Of a stretch of DNA of 6,548 nucleotides, positions 5,782 to 6,548 are shown piece by piece; within the stretch, counting starts at the first letter, position 1; the number at the start of each line of letters is the position of its first letter. The translations under genes and the position numbers were made by a program. Under the pieces are notes generated by a model. That model saw nothing but the letters and a program-made list of their open reading frames with translations. It made no database searches and was not told where the DNA came from. Source of the DNA: Acidimicrobiaceae bacterium (GTDB taxonomy: Bacteria > Actinomycetota > Acidimicrobiia > Acidimicrobiales > RAAP-2); assembly GCA_003133075.1 (NCBI GenBank), contig PKZN01000075.1, positions 1 through 6,548 on the forward strand, read 5' to 3'.

Positions 5782-5808
5782 GGCGAACCCCGCCGGCCAG
5801 TCGGGTCA

Positions 5809-5832
5809 AACTGCTTGACATCCCAAGCAGTT
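5809..5832 (+). promoter_or_regulatory. Palindromic operator candidate over the -35 box of the first phasin-like gene
   Basis: AACTGCTTG and CAAGCAGTT form a perfect 9-bp inverted repeat around a 6-nt spacer. The left half runs into the TTGACA -35 box (5815-5820). Counted as two 12-bp half sites, 10 of 12 positions match. A dimeric repressor bound here would block RNA polymerase. A related site lies in the same register at 6265-6288. Confidence 0.65.
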
Positions 5833-5844
5833 GATTGGTACAAT
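5815..5844 (+). promoter_or_regulatory. Strong promoter of the first phasin-like gene
   Basis: A perfect TTGACA (5815-5820) and TACAAT (5839-5844, five of six consensus bases) are separated by 18 nt. Transcription would start near 5851, leaving a leader of about 40 nt with AGGAG at 5881-5885. It is one of the two best consensus promoters in the window and fits an abundant structural protein. Confidence 0.85.
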
Positions 5845-5891
5845 TAGTGCTTGAGACGTCGCAGTATGTCGACGCTCGTGAGGAGCCCACC

Positions 5892-6230
5892 ATGCCCACA
5901 GACAGCGCAAAAGGCGCAGGGAAAAAAGCCGCAGCGGAGTCCACTGACGAGCCCACTGCCGAGTCGAACGTGCAACACGAGCTCTTAGCGGCGCTCAAGC
6001 GGTCCCAGGAGGCGACCATCAAAGTCGTCAGCGCTTGGTCCGAGAGCGTCAAGAAACTCGCACCCACGTTGCCCGATATGCCCAAACTGCCGCACCTCGA
6101 CTCCCTCCCGACGCCGGGCGAGTTGTCCGATCAGTTCTTCGCCTTCGCGAAGGAGATGATGGTCGCCGAGCAGGACTTCGTCCAACGGCTCCTCGACGTG
6201 CTTCCGGGTCACGACAAGAAGGCGGACTAA
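5892..6230 (+). CDS. Phasin-like amphipathic helical protein (112 aa)
   Basis: This small soluble protein has no signal peptide or membrane helix. An Ala/Lys/Glu-rich disordered head (1-26) is followed by an amphipathic helix (about 27-57, ELLAALKRSQEATIKVVSAW). A linker with prolines at 58, 61, 64, 67, 73 and 75 comes next, then a second amphipathic helix (about 77-105, containing FFAFAKEMMVAEQDFVQRLL). The layout resembles actinobacterial phasin-like or HBHA-like proteins that coat polyhydroxyalkanoate or lipid granules. I assign it by layout and context, since the gene follows a 3-hydroxybutyrate dehydrogenase. The ATG at 5892 has AGGAG six bases upstream. An in-frame TTG at 5835 lies inside the promoter and is rejected. 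A related gene follows at 6348. Gene certain, function moderately likely. Confidence 0.85.
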   Translation: MPTDSAKGAGKKAAAESTDEPTAESNVQHELLAALKRSQEATIKVVSAWSESVKKLAPTLPDMPKLPHLDSLPTPGELSDQFFAFAKEMMVAEQDFVQRLLDVLPGHDKKAD

Positions 6231-6264
6231 GGGCCGCTCCATCAGGGGTTACCATGCTCCCAGG

Positions 6265-6288
6265 ATTCGCTTGACATATCTAGCGATT
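6265..6288 (+). promoter_or_regulatory. Second copy of the palindromic operator over the -35 box
   Basis: Half sites ATTCGCTTGACA (6265-6276) and the reverse complement of 6277-6288 (AATCGCTAGATA) match at 9 of 12 positions. The centre lies just after the TTGACA box, exactly as in the site at 5809-5832, and both left halves end in GCTTGACA. The second copy is less symmetrical, so it may bind the same regulator more weakly. Confidence 0.5.
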
Positions 6289-6300
6289 GGGGTGTAAAGT
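6271..6300 (+). promoter_or_regulatory. Strong promoter of the second phasin-like gene
   Basis: TTGACA (6271-6276) and TAAAGT (6295-6300) are separated by 18 nt, the same spacing as the promoter at 5815. The start of transcription would be near 6307, with a leader of about 40 nt and AGGA at 6338-6341. The second gene is therefore not dependent on read-through from the first. Confidence 0.8.
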
Positions 6301-6347
6301 GTGCGGGTGACCGAAACCTCGATCACACTGTGAGAATAGGACCCCCC

Positions 6348-6548
6348 ATGGTTGCTACCAAGACCAAGCCCACGACGGAGATTCCCGAGATCGCCGTGAA
6401 GGTGAGCGAGCAGATGATCAGCGCGCTCAAGCAGTACCAGCAGTTCTCCCTCGACGCCGTCCAGACCTGGGCCAAAGTGGCCGCATCGTTCCCGGTCGCC
6501 GAGTTCCCCACCATTCCTGGTGCCCCCGAAGTCCCGAGCACCGAGGCC
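6348..6548 (+). CDS. Second phasin-like helical protein, N-terminal 67 residues (runs off window)
   Basis: An ATG at 6348, six bases after AGGA, opens a frame that stays open to the last base (67 codons). A short Lys/Thr head (1-14) leads to an amphipathic helix (about 15-46, with MISALKQYQQFSLDAVQTW) and then prolines at 54, 57, 60 and 63, every third residue. It aligns with the gene at 5892 (ALKRSQEATIKVVSAW against ALKQYQQFSLDAVQTW) and has the same helix followed by proline-step linker, so it is a tandem paralogue. The second helix, if present, lies beyond the window. Function is inferred as a granule-surface protein, with the same caution as for its neighbour. Confidence 0.85.
   Translation, partial: MVATKTKPTTEIPEIAVKVSEQMISALKQYQQFSLDAVQTWAKVAASFPVAEFPTIPGAPEVPSTEA

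Noticed and set aside
5782..5805. GC-rich stretch after bdhA as a terminator
   Set aside because: Only 4-bp stems can be drawn, and no T-run follows.
6231..6264. GGGG/CTCCC stretch after the first phasin-like gene as a terminator
   Set aside because: The arms do not pair well enough for a convincing stem.

Overview
This is a high-GC bacterial window with an actinobacterial look: GTG starts, two start codons placed as if the mRNA were leaderless (-10 box about 6 nt before the ATG), and TTGACA/TAnnnT promoters. A class such as Acidimicrobiia would fit, but nothing here proves it. There is no rRNA, tRNA, CRISPR array or mobile element. The longest gene-free stretches are about 200 bases.

Bases 1-3466 hold a minus-strand molybdenum block. 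In transcription order it contains a Tat-exported molybdopterin oxidoreductase of the sulfite-oxidase fold (3466-2732), its probable membrane partner, a four-helix b-type cytochrome (2728-2075), a 63-residue two-helix membrane protein (2006-1815), then moaC (1822-1307), moaA (1128-136) and the 5' part of moaE (125-1, cut by the window edge). MoaA and MoaC make cyclic pyranopterin monophosphate, MoaE helps turn it into molybdopterin, and the first two genes look like a consumer of that cofactor. MoaC appears to lack two lysines known from the E. coli active site.

Bases 3546-4907 hold a small secreted, Met/His-rich protein with an OB-fold-like pattern (minus strand, ending in a strong hairpin) and, divergently, a two-domain MOSC protein that also belongs to molybdenum-cofactor biology.

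Bases 4976-6548 are a plus-strand polyhydroxybutyrate-type region: a D-3-hydroxybutyrate dehydrogenase preceded by a possible six-codon leader peptide, then two tandem phasin-like helical protein genes, the second cut by the window edge. Each phasin-like gene has its own strong TTGACA promoter. Both promoters carry a related 24-bp imperfect palindrome in the same register over the -35 box, which suggests one shared regulator. This shared site, the altered MoaC, and the leader peptide of the dehydrogenase gene are the points most worth checking.
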